A stretch of 64,000 nucleotides of DNA from Maniola hyperantus (GCF_902806685.2 NC_048561.1:7467439-7531438), one strand, 5' to 3'; positions 1 through 11,727 are shown, counted from the first letter of the stretch. Numbers and translations are program-made. Notes: generated by a model not told the origin, from the sequence alone.

Positions 1-1050
1 AAGATAGCATATAGTTATACCTACTTGTATACTATTACTAGATCATGTACCCGATTTCGTTCGCGTGGGAACTCCGGGGGATTTTCCGGGATGTCCATCT
101 CCGAAATACAAGCTATCTCTGTAGCTTTCGTCAAAATTTTAAATTGGTTAAGCAAGTATGAATTTATTGTTAGTAACAATAGCACTAAAGTAGTACCTAT
201 CGATAAATTGATTTTGTCAATTAGTAGATTTTAAAGCCAAAATTGGTGGTAATAGATTTCAAATGTCGATAAATCCAAATTTTGAGTACTCGAAATTAAT
301 TTAACTAGGTACTTAGATATACATATTTTCGTCATATTGTCACAATCATTCAAATGAAAAATCGATACTGTTATAACTATCGTAAAACTCTTGTAATATC
401 GAGACGTATTTTTTCGCGGAAAAACACAATAGCATTTTACTAAACGTTATCAAAATGCGCGCCCATATTATATAACTATTAATATGCACGCGTAATGTAC
501 CAACATATAAGCATAATATGCTATTTATAAAATGCCTCTTTTGCCTAGGCATAGCTAGACTTCATTACTACTTACTTAAACTGGGGTTATTTATCTGTGC
601 TATAAAAGTACGCGTAGCCTGTAGTCTATGGTCGAAAAAAAACATGGCCGCACGCCTCAAGCTGCGCATTCCCACGCACTACGTTTTTAAAACATTGAAT
701 CCTCATTAAATCACATCACTTATTCAACAAGTGTATCGAAATATCGATTATCGAACGTTCCGATACCGATACCGAATAATTATCACGATTAACCCTTTAA
801 AAATACAAATACCAACTCACTACTGAATACACCAATCCTATTTATACAAAAATATTGTAATATTTCGTATGCATGTGTGTATAATAATAATCTAACATGT
901 ATTTGCGCGCGCTGCCGTGTCCGCCATCTTTTAGTTTTAGCTTGAAAGAGTGCAAGTTGCAACGTTACTTAAACTAAGGGCCATGGCTATTTGCCACGCG
1001 AAAAGCGGCATACGTTCGCCGAGTCGTGGCTTCATACATTCATATAACGC
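1..1050. other. AT-rich intergenic DNA, no gene seen
   Basis: No reading frame here has a recognisable protein family, and the short open frames are of the length expected by chance. Stretches rich in ATCGATA-type words (about 735-785) resemble the ATCG-rich element seen again near 6.5, 50.1 and 58-60 kb. A CCGCCATCTT word lies near 920. Confidence 0.6.
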
Positions 1051-1193
1051 GTAAAATGTAACTCCTCACGAACCATTTTAACCTTTTTGTGTTAAATTTC
1101 ATGTCAAAAGTACGATTTAGTCCTTATACTGTACTTTCACATGACAGTTGACCCATAGAGTTAAAATGGCACGTGAGGAGTCATTCTGTACGG
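1051..1193. mobile_element. Fold-back MITE, family B copy 1
   Basis: The two ends are inverted repeats: ACTCCTCACG plus CCATTTTAAC at the left, and GTTAAAATGG plus CGTGAGGAGT at the right. An inner inverted pair around CATGTCAAAAGTAC / GTACTTTCACATGACAG supports a hairpin. Related copies lie at 11584-11727, near 60933-60998 and either side of the assembly gap at 63.3 kb. No coding capacity is present, so this is a non-autonomous element. Confidence 0.7.
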
Positions 1194-2413
1194 ACTATAT
1201 ACCATTACAAAATGAGGCATGTAGTACCAAATAGTTAGTGCCGTAGATTCTTAATCATAATCACAATTTATTATTGCAATTGGTACACGTTTTATAGGTG
1301 ATACAGCAGTTTGTCAGTCTCTCTTACTTGAAAAACGTTCAAACGGTCCTTCGAGTACACTCAAGTTGTTTACGAGCGCGTTTCCGCGATCAGCAGTCTG
1401 CAGGGTTGTTACATTGGAGTTCTAAACAAATTCTTTAAGTTCTCATGTATCCCACGGGTATCACGCTACGAGGCTCCTTTATTTTTTGACATCTATACTG
1501 GTCCTAACTCCTAAACTCAGCTTGCCGGGATGTTACACACATTATCTAACACCTTTTATATTCTATTTGTTTATCGCCTGTCACACCGCAATGTCACTTA
1601 TACGGCAAAGCCATGGCCCTGAGCATAATATGTTAAGTATATTATATACTTAGTTATCTCAACATACAGTGTCATAGCCGCAGCGCGCGCGTGCTGTTTT
1701 AATTATAATAATAATATAATAATAAATGTTATTGCTTTTCGGTTAGTTTACTTATGTTTAATAATATCATATAATATGTAAATTTTCAAAATCACTACAC
1801 TACGTCACTACTCTAGCTTCTGTCGTACATTTAAAACACACAACGTATTTTTTTTTCATAACATACTTTATATTATACCAATCCAAAAGTTGTATATTTA
1901 ATCCATGTATATATTGTAACCTTATCATTTAATTAAGAATATAAGTACTTTTATATTTACTTCTGTTTAAGTACATTGGTCCAGTGAACCTGGAATCGCG
2001 AAGCAATGTGGGAACGTTATTCGTTATATCGTATCCGTGTAACGATATTGTGGGAACGTTCCTCGTGCGACGTTATTGCCGTGCTATGGCATGTATCGTG
2101 TATGGCACATCACTACTGCTTAAGCTTTTCTTCATAGAATAGAGACAGACTACAACTTTGGACCAAGAGCTCGCGAATATCGCTACAGTTACCAGCGATA
2201 GAATTCGAGTGTCGAAACACAACAACATCGAAGTAAAATAAACCTAAACGGCTTTGATTTACAGTCGAAAATTTAGTACCGACTTTAATTTCGCAACATT
2301 TCCGATGTATAGACAAACTTGAGCATTAAAACAATGTGTTTAAGATCCATTTTACTTTAACACTTGTAACATATTGACACTAGAATTCTATCGACGTCAG
2401 TAAAATATTACCT
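1194..2413. other. AT-rich intergenic DNA, no gene seen
   Basis: I see no coding frame, RNA gene or clear repeat. It has AT-dinucleotide runs and a short TATCGT-rich stretch near 2020-2060. Confidence 0.55.
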
Positions 2414-2571
2414 ACAATGCGACAAGGCTCTCTTGGCACTTGAATGACATTGACAGGGGGGCGCTGTTGGAGAACAAATGCTTGGAATATTCAAACAAGA
2501 ACAAAGGGGACACTTGACGGCAACGTTAGTTCCGATTTTCACCACGCGCCAAGATAGCCTTGTCGCACTGT
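2414..2571. mobile_element. Short inverted-repeat element (MITE-like)
   Basis: The left end (GCGACAAGGCTCTCTTGGC) and the right end read in reverse complement (GCGACAAGGCTATCTTGGC) match except at one position. The ends are about 160 bp apart with no coding capacity. I did not find a second copy in this window, so the family assignment is open. Confidence 0.55.
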
Positions 2572-2780
2572 ATGTCAGTGTAACGATATTAGAAACAGTA
2601 ACGTAGATCTGTTCACCGCGGGCCCTCGGTCATTAGGCGAGAATAAGTTGAGCAAGATAGTTTGTAGAATTTCTCTCCATACAACTTTCGAATCTTAACT
2701 TATTAAAATGACTAGAGAGGAATGTATTTTTTTCGACTATGGCGTAAAGCGCAATGTCCAACGCGAAAGAACCTAAGCTT

Positions 2781-3042
2781 TATAACCTATATGTGGAGTA
2801 AAGTTACTATAGCGCTCTCTCTTTCCCATACAATTTGATACAAGGCAAAAATCTTAGTGGATAGTAACCAATTTGAGTCTTCAATCGATCACAAACGAAA
2901 CAATGTTTTCTGTTTGTGTTTGTGATTGGTTGGCACTCTAAATGGTTACCGCCCACTGCGATTTTTGCCTCTATCATTTATATGGAATTCCGTAACAGAG
3001 AGAGCGCTATACTAACTTCATTCCGCGGATAGGGTATAGTTA
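2781..3042. mobile_element. Fold-back MITE, family A copy 1
   Basis: Long arms face each other across a short centre. The right arm reads GAGAGAGCGCTATACTAAC then CCGCGGATAGGGTATAGTTA, and the left arm is its diverged complement. The centre carries opposed CCAAT-type words (GTGATTGGTTGG). This is one of four copies between 2.8 and 5.75 kb. Confidence 0.75.
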
Positions 3043-3367
3043 GCTGACATTGCAACAAGTCTTTTCATTTAATAATGTCCAGCTCACTTCGCTCGCGTTG
3101 TATATTGCGCGTAAAATTAGTAATAGTAGCGTCTTAGTTGGCAACGTCTCCCTTTATTATTGTCTTATCCTTAAACTACTCGGGTCTACTGCGGGCTCTT
3201 GTTAGCTAACACCTATGACGGCCGGGAAGCCGGTCAAAAAATTTGAGGGTACTTGTTAAAAAGTTTTGAGAATCCACTGCTCAGATTCCAGATTCAAATA
3301 CTCAGGAATGTAGAGGTATTACGCCGTCCAAATACCATAAGTATGACATTGACACCTTCCGTAAACT

Positions 3368-3691
3368 TTACTATAATCTATCCACCAAGAGAAATTAACA
3401 TAGCGATCTCTTGGTTACGTTATCCTGTACAAATGAAGAACACAAAAAACTAAGTGGGCGTCAACCATTTTGAGTGACCAACCAATCACAAACGAGCCTC
3501 TGTTTTCTGTACTAATCCATCCACGAAAACAAGTTAGTACGAAAAACATAGGCTCGTTTATGACCGGTTGGTCACTCAAAATGGTTAACGCCCACTGACT
3601 TTTTGTCTTTGTCATTTCTATGGGACTACGTAGAACCTATACTTTATCCACAGAGAATTACCTTCTCTCTGTGGATATAGATATAGTATAA
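3368..3691. mobile_element. Fold-back MITE, family A copy 2
   Basis: It has the same architecture as copy 1. ACCATTTTGAGTGACCAACC on the left is mirrored by GGTTGGTCACTCAAAATGGT on the right. The terminal part is more diverged and contains an extra small hairpin of TCCACAGAGA / TCTCTGTGGA at about 3646-3675. The arms could form a stem of more than 100 bp. Confidence 0.7.
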
Positions 3692-3862
3692 CAATTTGCC
3701 AATGTTACAACCTTACTGTAAGTGAAGTTAGCAGTAGATTGCCAAAGTTATTATATTATAAGCATTTAGTTATAAGTTATAAAATCCAACTTTTATAAAG
3801 GAATTCCTCAAAATTTTCTACCAGTTCTTAGACCTTCACACATCCACCTCGTCGCGGCCGTC

Positions 3863-3893
3863 CGCCATTTTGATTCTATCACAAAATGGCCGC
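3863..3893. repeat. Short palindrome of GCCATTTT / AAAATGGC
   Basis: CCGCCATTTTG and CAAAATGGCCG are inverted around an 8-base centre. The arm resembles the GCCAT core bound by YY1/Pho proteins, but this is only a motif resemblance. Confidence 0.4.
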
Positions 3894-4120
3894 GATCAAC
3901 AACCGCCAAACAACTTTTCTAATCTCTCATCTAAGGCAGCGGCCTTACTTAAGATTTGTTAATTTGAGCAAACAATGCAAACTTTTGGCCTATTTTTGGC
4001 AAATTAGAGTCAAACCAGGAAGACTGTAGGCCTCAAGCGAAGCGTCACTACAAAGGGCTACACTACGTGTCTAGGTCACGGGTCCTTCCATGTGACATTC
4101 TAATCTAAACCACCCCTCAT

Positions 4121-4404
4121 TATACTCTATCCGCGGAACAAGTTAGTATAGCGCGCTCTCTGTTACGCAATCACATACAAACGATAGAGGCAAAAAACTC
4201 AGCGGGCGGTAACCATTTTGAGGCATCAACCAATTACAAACATGTTTTCACAAAACATTCGAAATTCGATATTAGAAAACATTCTTTCGTTTGTGATTGG
4301 TTGAAAACTCAAAATGGTTACTATCCACTAAGATTTTTGTCTCTATCATTTGTATGGGATTACATAACAGAAATAGCGCTATAATAACTTCTTTATAGGG
4401 TATA
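4121..4404. mobile_element. Fold-back MITE, family A copy 3
   Basis: The ends carry CTATCCGCGGAACAAGTTAG on the left and a diverged complement ending TTATAGGGTATA on the right. The inner arms contain CAACCAATTACAAAC and GTTTGTGATTGGTTG. There is no coding capacity. Confidence 0.75.
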
Positions 4405-4799
4405 CAATTTGTAACGACAAACTTAACACCGTCGCAAATATTTTTTTAGCGGGTAGTTTCGATTTTCACATCACACAGAGCGAGGGCCCTGATATTTGTC
4501 TCGCAACCAACGCGCTTGGCCTCGAGACAAACACCGTAATAGCACGTTTCACAACCAACGTGTGGCAAACGCCTGTTGAAACAATTGACAGTGAATTTGG
4601 AAGATATATGTATGTATTTACGTATGAATATTGCATGCCAACCATGCCTGTTGAAATTGAGATTTTTGTTAGTCACGAGTTCTACTGTTCAAATGGGTAG
4701 GTACACATGCCTGCATGAGTGTAACTACTAACCATACACGGTGAAATTTTAATGGTTTTCGAACTGTGGCTAGGAGAAACGCCTAAAGCAGTATATATT

Positions 4800-5270
4800 G
4801 ACCCTAGTCTTAAAAAAAAATTGAGGCGAGAAATTATTGTTCGGTAAAATTCGCGAACCAGTAGTAGTACCCCGCCGCGTCAATCTGTCTCAGAACAGCG
4901 CGGTTATTACGTGGCGCTCGGCTACTACTAATGCTTCTCACAGATTCGAGTTTGTGTCGAGAATAGAGATATACTTTTTGTCTAAAAAAAGTGTGGTTTA
5001 CAAGTGTAGTCGATAGCACTGCTTCAGGCGATTCACTCAGCCACGGCTCTGCAGCCACTAAAATTTCACCGTGTACTCTACGCCGACTTACCATCTCTTC
5101 AAGAAACCCCATTCCGAAGAAAGCATTTGGCGCCCAACCCGGGCCCGCCATTCAATCTACGTCAAAAAAGGTAATCAACGTGCACTCTAAGCTAAAAGGA
5201 TTCCGTGAAAGTAAAAACCCAGCCAAACTATTCCCAAAAAACGGTTCTAAGAAATAAAACACACATTTAT
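4800..5270 (+). mobile_element. Possible LTR-retroelement remnant (weak)
   Basis: A TGGCGCCCAA word at 5128 looks like the tRNA-lysine-type primer-binding site found just downstream of a 5' LTR. The ~300 bp before it is more GC-balanced than its surroundings, which could be LTR sequence. A similar word is at 11435. No matching second LTR, gag or pol frame is visible. The 105-residue minus-strand frame across this stretch matches no family I know. Confidence 0.2.
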
Positions 5271-5447
5271 TGTTCTAATATTATCCATGTAATGACATCG
5301 GGTATCTACTAGTCGGTGCTCCATTACATACATTATGTACGGACAAACACTAACACCACTAAATACAAAACTACTACTAAAAGCCAGCCTGCGTGACAGA
5401 CCTAGGTCCTTCCTATAACATTTGTGAAAACTTTTTCGCCAGTATAG

Positions 5448-5742
5448 GGTATACTGGCGAATATCCGTGGAAAGAAATTAGTATAGCGCTCTGTCAAGTA
5501 TTCCCATAAAAATGATATATCCAAAAATCTCAGTCGGCGTTAACCATTTTGCGTCACCAATCAATCACAAATATATTTTCAAAAAACATTCGAAATTAAA
5601 TTAGAAAACATAATTTCGTTTGTGATTGGTTGGTGACACAAAATGGTTAGCGCCCACTGATATTTTTGCCTCTATCATTTGTATGGGATTACGAAACAGA
5701 GAGAGCGCTATACTAACTCCTTTCCGCAGACAAAGTATAGTT
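5448..5742. mobile_element. Fold-back MITE, family A copy 4
   Basis: It has the family A arms: TTAGTATAGCGCTCTG on the left and AGAGCGCTATACTAAC on the right, then TTTCCGCAGACAAAGTATAG at the end. The centre pairs GTTTGTGATTGGTTGGTGAC with a diverged left partner. This is the fourth copy in under 3 kb. Confidence 0.75.
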
Positions 5743-8029
5743 ACCACTAAAATGTCATAGGAGTTAGGTCCCTAGATCAGTCACCACTTACCGGCCTGGT
5801 TACCAAACTAATACAGTGTTTTATAAAAAGAAAAAATATAAATATATTCTTGTTAGCATTTGAAGTCTCATCGCCCGAAACGGGCGTTGAAACTTCGAAT
5901 ATACATGTGGGTAGGTATAAAAAAATTAAGTACATATAACTAGAGGGCGTGGCCGACGCATCAGTACTTTGGCAAGACGCACGGCTGCCCGCGGAGGGGT
6001 TTCTAAGTTACTAAGTGAGACATCACAATTAATATTAATCCAACCATCTAATACTGAGAATTTAGGAAAAAATGCTAATATACAAAAGGTGTTATCGAAC
6101 GGGCGATGCGCATGCCGCGTTTCCGTATTAAATCACAAAAAATAAACTATTTAAAACACTTTCAAGTTAAACAAAACGTGATACTCTCATTATATCAAAA
6201 AAAAACAGTGACAACTTTAGACTTGAAAAGCAGTCAAAGGAATCTCAGACATAGAATACGCGGCATGCGCGGGCAATCTCAGAAGGTTCTAACCTACTTA
6301 AATATTATAAAGAATACTGCTATAATAATAATAATAAAGGGATGTGTATACAATGTGATATAGCATTCGGGCACCCCGGCTTGCAGATTTCAAATATACC
6401 CGCAATTTCAAAGTTAGAGAGCAATATTCTATATCAAGCAAAACTTTCGCCCCAGGTCTTCATATCGATGCAAAAAACCGATTCAAACCGGTGTATATCG
6501 TTATAAATACCATAACGATTCATATATCGGAACGCAATAAAGCGTATACCGTTATTGCAACGTTAGATGGTCTATTTAACGATATTATGTTATCGTTATT
6601 ATCGTTAAGTTTTAAGCCTAGATACACAAAATAACGTTGTGTGATTATAACGATATCGAAAAGCCCGGTATCGCCCGAAAGCCGGAAATTCTAGAAATAT
6701 GTAAACTACAAGCCGGGGTATGAAGTGAGCCGACCGGGCGGGAATGAGGTCGGCCAAACTACCGCATGCATTTAGCTCTACTAGTACTGCCGCTTGTCTT
6801 TGCGTGGGATTGTAAATAAAATGGCAAGTAATGTTCATAATATCTAAGTACAAGTATTGTCATTACTATAACTTCACTTATGACTTCAGCAAAATTTTAT
6901 GCAAAAACTGCGATAAAAGAATTCCTTCCAACAGAGTTTGTTTAAATAAAATATAATCTATTTGTTCCTAACTGACCTAAAAGGTAAACAAGATTCAACA
7001 ACAAGTGGCCCATTTGACGTAGCCACCGCGAAATGACAATGAAATGAATCAGTTACGAGTACAAAACAACTCCAGTGGCTCTACCGCGGTTGTTTGACAG
7101 CTACAATGTCACGATCGCAATCATCTCGGATTGGTTAATGCTCGCTCACTATTGGCCACAATGCATTGTTGCAGCAAGAATCGCACAAATTCAGCCAATC
7201 AGAACAATTGAGATTGTAATAATGATTGATGCAGGTTTTAGACAATCGCCCTACTGGTCAAATCGCATCGGTTACACGTATTTACGGGCTTACGGTTATG
7301 GAAATAACGGTTACGCACTATTAATATGATTTTTAATTATCGATATTTCAATCTAGTTCAGTAAAGTTCCAGCGAAAAGAACAAGAAAGCGGGTAGTTCA
7401 ATACTGCCCGTGACAGCTCGAACTTCATCTCTCGCAGCACCGCAGAGTGCAGTCCCGTCGCGACCACGACTCGTGCAACTGGCTCGAAATATCGATAATT
7501 CAAAATCAACGAGTTAAGTACCCGTTATTTACATTATGAAAATATTTTTTAACTGGCTTTTCGGCTCTGGGTTCTAGCCCTTTTGAGCTTAAAAATAAAT
7601 AATTTGAAACTCATCGTAAGCAAGTTATAGCAATGTCAATCATTTCAAAACTACCCTCAGTTTTATTAAGTACTCAGATCATATAAAATCAAAGGACCAG
7701 GTCCTAAAGGAGAAAAATTTCGTCTTAAAAACTAGGAATTGCACAAACACAACCATCAATCGTCTTTTATATTATAATAATAATAATTAATAGTTATTAA
7801 TACTTTCTAATCACAGAGAATAAAGATTCGAGTATTGCTTTTAGAGAATCCTAACCTACGCTAATGCGAATGAAAAATTAAGTACCTTTTTGTGTAAACT
7901 TAAACTTGAAGCCTACTGGGAAAACATAATGGAAACATACTTTTAACAATAGTGTTATGTCTATCGAGACAAAAATTAAATTGTGTTCATGAACAACTTT
8001 CAGTAAGATTAATACACCAAGTGGGGTAT
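5743..8029. other. Intergenic DNA, no gene seen
   Basis: There are no recognisable coding exons. From 6465 to 6660 there is an ATCGTTAT-rich stretch with several short inverted repeats, probably a decayed MITE. A small palindrome (CGCCCGAAACGGGCG) lies near 5871-5885. The rest has no structure I can name. Confidence 0.5.
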
Positions 8030-8180
8030 TATGAAAGGGCTTTACTTGTAAATTCTAAAACAGGTTTTAATTTATTTTATGCATAATAGTTTTTGATTTA
8101 TCGTGTAAAATGTCGAAAAAATACGACTGAGTACGGAACCCTCGGTGCGCGAGGCTGACGGCCACTTGGCGGGTTTTTTC
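8030..8180 (-). mobile_element. T3 fragment
   Basis: It contains the T3 words 'GGGGTATTATGAAAGGGCTT', 'CGTGTAAAATGTCGAAAAAA' and 'TACGGAACCCTCGGTGCGCG'. These recur in the full copies at 19030-19488 and 32196-32629. Non-coding and truncated. Confidence 0.6.
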
Positions 8181-8429
8181 AAATCGCGTCTTGTTAAAAG
8201 TATGTATCCATCCTAAGGGTAGAAAGGGATAAAAATATAACTGTAATTTGGCAAATCACCCCAGTGGCTTCCCCTTTCATCCTGTCCAATTACTACCTTT
8301 TCTTTGTAATCAAGTCTTCCTCTTGTTTGTAATTATGTCAGTCTAGATATATATGCCACTAGCGACCCGCCCCGGCTTCGCACGGGCGTCACGCAGATAC
8401 TGATGTAGTGCCACTATGGTTATCTATCT

Positions 8430-8665
8430 ATATATATAAAAGGAAAAGGTGACTGACTGACTGACTGACTGAATGACTGACTGATCTATCAACGCACAGC
8501 TCAAACTACTGGACGGATCGGGCTGAAATTTGGCATGCAGATAGCTATTATGACGTAGGCATCCGCTAAGAAAGGATTTTTGAAAATTCAACTCCTAAGT
8601 GGGTGAAATAGGGTTTTGAAATTTTGTAGTCCACGCGGACGAAGTCGCGAGCATAAGCTAGTTTT
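8430..8665 (-). mobile_element. T1 element, reverse orientation
   Basis: Read on the minus strand it starts at ACTAGCTTATGCTCGCGACT, passes CATGCCAAATTTCAGCCCGA and ends in a GTCA tetranucleotide run next to TATATATAGA. At least nine related copies occur in this window. It is non-coding, and the class (LINE 3' end or MITE) cannot be decided by eye. Confidence 0.7.
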
Positions 8666-8879
8666 GTTATATTTCAAAATAATAAGGCAGTATAGCTATA
8701 TATAAGGCTCTCAGTCGGTTTGATTTGTTCAGACATCTTGAACAATTATCGTCATATTTCAACAAATTAACCCAAAGCAATATTAAACTATACATATAAA
8801 CCATTCTATTGATGAAAACCGCATTAAAATCCGTTGCGTAGTTTTAAGCGGACATACGGACAGACTACAGATAAATGCG

Positions 8880-9073
8880 AAAGTGTTTGTTTGTTGGTTT
8901 GTCCTTCAATCACGTCGCAACGGTGCAACGGATTAACGTGATTTTTTGCATGGGTATCGATAAGACCTGGAGAGTGACATAGGCTACTTTATATCCCGGA
9001 AAATCAAAGAGTTCCCACGGGATTTTTAAAAAACCTAATTCCACGCGGACGAAGTCGCGGGCATCAGCTAGTT
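8880..9073 (-). mobile_element. T2 element, reverse orientation
   Basis: The minus strand reads CTAGCTGATGCCCGCGACTT, then CCCGTGGGAACTCTTTGATT and TCCGGGATATAAAGTAGCCT. This is the usual order in T2, which looks like a 5'-truncated LINE 3' end common in Lepidoptera. Confidence 0.65.
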
Positions 9074-9354
9074 TACAATAAAGAGAAAAAGAGAGTAAAA
9101 GTGGACAGGGAAGCACTTATCTCTATAAGAGACCTCTACCAGTGACCCTTGGCAGTGCGAGAGGTTCCAAAGATTTAAGAAGAAGGGTTGTATCATGTTT
9201 TTTTTGAAATAGGTCAAAAATAACACATTTCCATACAAATAACTGACTGACACTTCACAAACTCGCAGCACCCGGTGAGCAATAGAGACAAACAGATGCC
9301 TTCGTAGCTCGCGTCTTCAAACAAAACATTATCTTCGTGATGCAGAATACGACG

Positions 9355-10030
9355 TGTTAGGATAAAACCGGTCAAGTGCGAGTTTGACTCGAAGGGTTCC
9401 GTATCATGTACAAGATAATATAACATTTTATGTGCAACACTGCAAGTTAATTACGGACAGCGCCATCTATAATGTGATTTAGTTAACTAATTACTTGTTC
9501 GTGTTGTGAACTCATTTTAATTTTTTTCTTGTGATGGAACCACAAGTTTACGGTTTTCGGATTTTTATCCTTACTTGTGCTATTGCCACCAAATTGCATG
9601 AGTCTAGGTCAACGGCAAGTACCTTGAAGGGTTCCTATACCCGAAGGGTGCTAAGCCTCCGCTGTCCGTCCGTCCAACCGTCTGTCTGTCAGCGGGCTGT
9701 ATCTCGTAAACCATAAGAGCGATTACGCACTGCATTTCCGTCATCCGTGACAATACCAGCGATTATCTACGACATATGTCATAAGCTCCCATACAAAACA
9801 AAAAGGAACGTATTTTCTCGGACTCGGATCGGATCGGATGAGTGCGTAACCGACGTTATAGGTAGACAGTTGAAATTTTCACAGAATGTATATTTCTATT
9901 ACCGCTATAACAACAAATAATAAGAATTTCGAAATGAAAATTTAAATAAAATAAGATAAAGCATTATTTATTTTATGATGGTACGGAACTCTTCGCGTGC
10001 AGTTCGACTCGTACTTGACTGATTTTTCCT
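9355..10030. mobile_element. Decayed T3-related fragments
   Basis: T3 words are scattered here: ACCGGTCAAGTGCGAGTTTG at 9368, 'GGGTTCCTATACCCGAAGGG' at 9628, 'GTCTGTCTGTCAGCGGGCTG' near 9681, and a GTACGGAACTCTTCGCGTGC end near 9980. I infer one or two broken copies with later indels. An unrelated CGCCATCTAT word is at 9471. Confidence 0.45.
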
Positions 10031-10297
10031 TTTGAAGCATGGAAGTGTAAAAAGCGCATACAGCCTCCATTCTGTCAATCTGGGTCACTCGCCCCGCACC
10101 AGCTAGCAGCTAGCAGCTACTCCCGAACAAAGACAAGTACCTACCTACAAGCTGCAGCTGCATTCAAACACACTGCTATTCAGAAGATGCTGCAAAGATC
10201 ACTCTTAACCCCGCTGCATATCATCAGAATCTTTTTGTCAGAAAACTTTCTGACGCATCCTATATTATTATATAGTACTCATTCCATATACTCGTAG

Positions 10298-10377
10298 GGT
10301 CAGCAACAAACCTAGGTATGCACTCGCCAGTACAAGCGACTATGGACAGGTGCATACCTAGCTTTGTTGCTGACTGT
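10298..10377. mobile_element. Small fold-back element
   Basis: GGTCAGCAACAAACCTAGGT at the left is mirrored by ACCTAGCTTTGTTGCTGAC at the right with one mismatch, and the inner parts (ATGCAC / GTGCAT) continue the pairing. The whole is about 80 bp with no coding capacity. Confidence 0.65.
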
Positions 10378-11010
10378 ACCTACTATCTATGATATGATAA
10401 CTATGTCAAAAATAAATTATTTCTTCATCATCATCATCATCATGATCAACCGATGGACGTCCACTGCTGGACATCCAACATAATATAATAATATCAAATC
10501 CTACTGTGCAACATCCCACAATACAAGTAATAATCTCGACAAAAACACAGACATTTCCTTTAATATTTTTCTATATTTAGCAACTGTAAATTCAAATTAT
10601 TTTTTGTGATTTTAGTTTATCATAAAATGAAGAATTTTTTTCAATAATTTTTTTTTTCTGCAACAAAACTGTGCCCAAAACTGGTCGGTCTCGTTGAATC
10701 CAGAGCGCGTCAGATTTTTCTGACAGACAAATTCTGATGATATGCGGTCGGTGTTATGTCATGCCGGAAAACTACCAACGCTATTTTGGTATAATATACG
10801 AAATAATGATAAATATACCCATTTTTGTTACAAACTACAATAGCCATACAATATGTTTTACAATTTCATATAAAGGGTCACATGTTTCAAAACCAAGGCA
10901 TTATTAAAGTTTAAGAAAAGTTTTTTTACCTTGTCATGAAGGTATTTAGGTTATACGTCGTAGAACGGTGAAGAGGACTTTTCAAATAATTTTAAATGCA
11001 TCTGAAAAAT
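10378..11010. other. AT-rich spacer, no gene seen
   Basis: There is a CAT microsatellite at about 10424-10443, followed by 'CAACCGATGGACGTCCACTG', a motif repeated at 34998 and 40553 and probably a transposon 3' end. Nothing else is recognisable. Confidence 0.5.
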
Positions 11011-11087
11011 CGCGGATGGGCAGGATTCGAACCTGCGTCTCCCCCGGGTATCGCACCCGGGGCGCCTTTGACCACTAGGCCACGGTT
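11011..11087 (-). ncRNA. tRNA-like sequence (pseudogene or SINE head)
   Basis: The minus strand has a D-arm (GCC..GGC around TAGTGGTCAAA), a strong anticodon-type stem (CCCGGG/CCCGGG) and a perfect T-arm (GCAGG-TTCGAAT-CCTGC). The acceptor ends do not pair (GAACCG versus CCATCCG), and the base before the putative anticodon is G, not U. So this is not a working tRNA gene. It is related to the + strand copy at 11231-11306. Both may be pieces of one tRNA-derived element. Confidence 0.55.
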
Positions 11088-11230
11088 CATTTAATGCCCC
11101 AGTGCCATGTGTTAGCTATTTTCTCGTTCAAAGAGCTGTATTGAAATATAGGCCTTTGAAAGTTGTTTCGATAACGGCAAAGTGCCACTACTAGATGGCA
11201 TTACTAGTCGCTTGAGTGCCGAGTTAGTAA

Positions 11231-11306
11231 GTGAATTGTGGCCTAGTAGTCAAGGCGCTCCGGGCGCGATACCGAGGGGGACGCAGGTTCGAATCCTGCC
11301 GGTTCC
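11231..11306 (+). ncRNA. tRNA-like sequence, second copy, inverted
   Basis: It has the same D-arm and perfect T-arm (GCAGG-TTCGAAT-CCTGC) as the minus-strand copy 150 bp away. Its 3' acceptor half, CGGTTCC, does not pair with its own 5' end but would pair with the GAACCG of the other copy. This suggests rearrangement of an originally intact tRNA-like gene. Confidence 0.55.
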
Positions 11307-11434
11307 GTAACTTTTGATATCTATTTAAAATTGTTTATAATTTTTGAATTGTAGGTAAAACGCTATCATAAAAATTATAAATAAAAGGTTTTTTTAGTTA
11401 AAGGGGGGTAGATAAATATTAATTTCTACACAAC

Positions 11435-11453
11435 TGGCGCCCAATCGGGGCCC
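11435..11453 (+). other. Primer-binding-site-like word
   Basis: TGGCGCCCAATCGGGGCCC follows a stretch with an AATAAA signal (about 11380) and ends in ACACAAC. This is the layout expected at an LTR/primer-binding-site boundary of a retroelement. No internal coding region follows, so it would be a relic. Confidence 0.25.
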
Positions 11454-11583
11454 AGGAAGCAAGGAATCCAGGCATAGACAAGCGGCAATTTCAACTGCTT
11501 AATATATAGCTTATTGTCTGATACACGGGGGGTGTTAGTTTTGCATTCCCTTATAATATGCTAAACTAATTAAGTATAATGCA

Positions 11584-11727
11584 GACAAAATTACTTATCA
11601 CGCGCCATTTTAACTTTATGTGTCAGATTTCATGTCAAAAGTACGATTTTAGTCCTTACTTACCGTACTTTTGACATGACAGTTGACCCATAGAATTAAG
11701 ATGGTGTGTGAGAAGTCATTTTGTACG
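11584..11727. mobile_element. Fold-back MITE, family B copy 2
   Basis: The ends are inverted (ACAAAATTACTTATCACGCG / TGTGTGAGAAGTCATTTTGT) and the inner arms are CATGTCAAAAGTACG / GTACTTTTGACATG. It matches copy 1 at 1051-1193 along its length. Confidence 0.7.

Noticed and set aside
4834..5257. 105-residue minus and 88-residue plus frames
   Set aside because: No recognisable family on either strand, and the two overlap antisense. I kept only a weak retroelement note.
11011..11087. Functional tRNA gene
   Set aside because: The acceptor stem does not pair, and the base before the putative anticodon is G instead of U.
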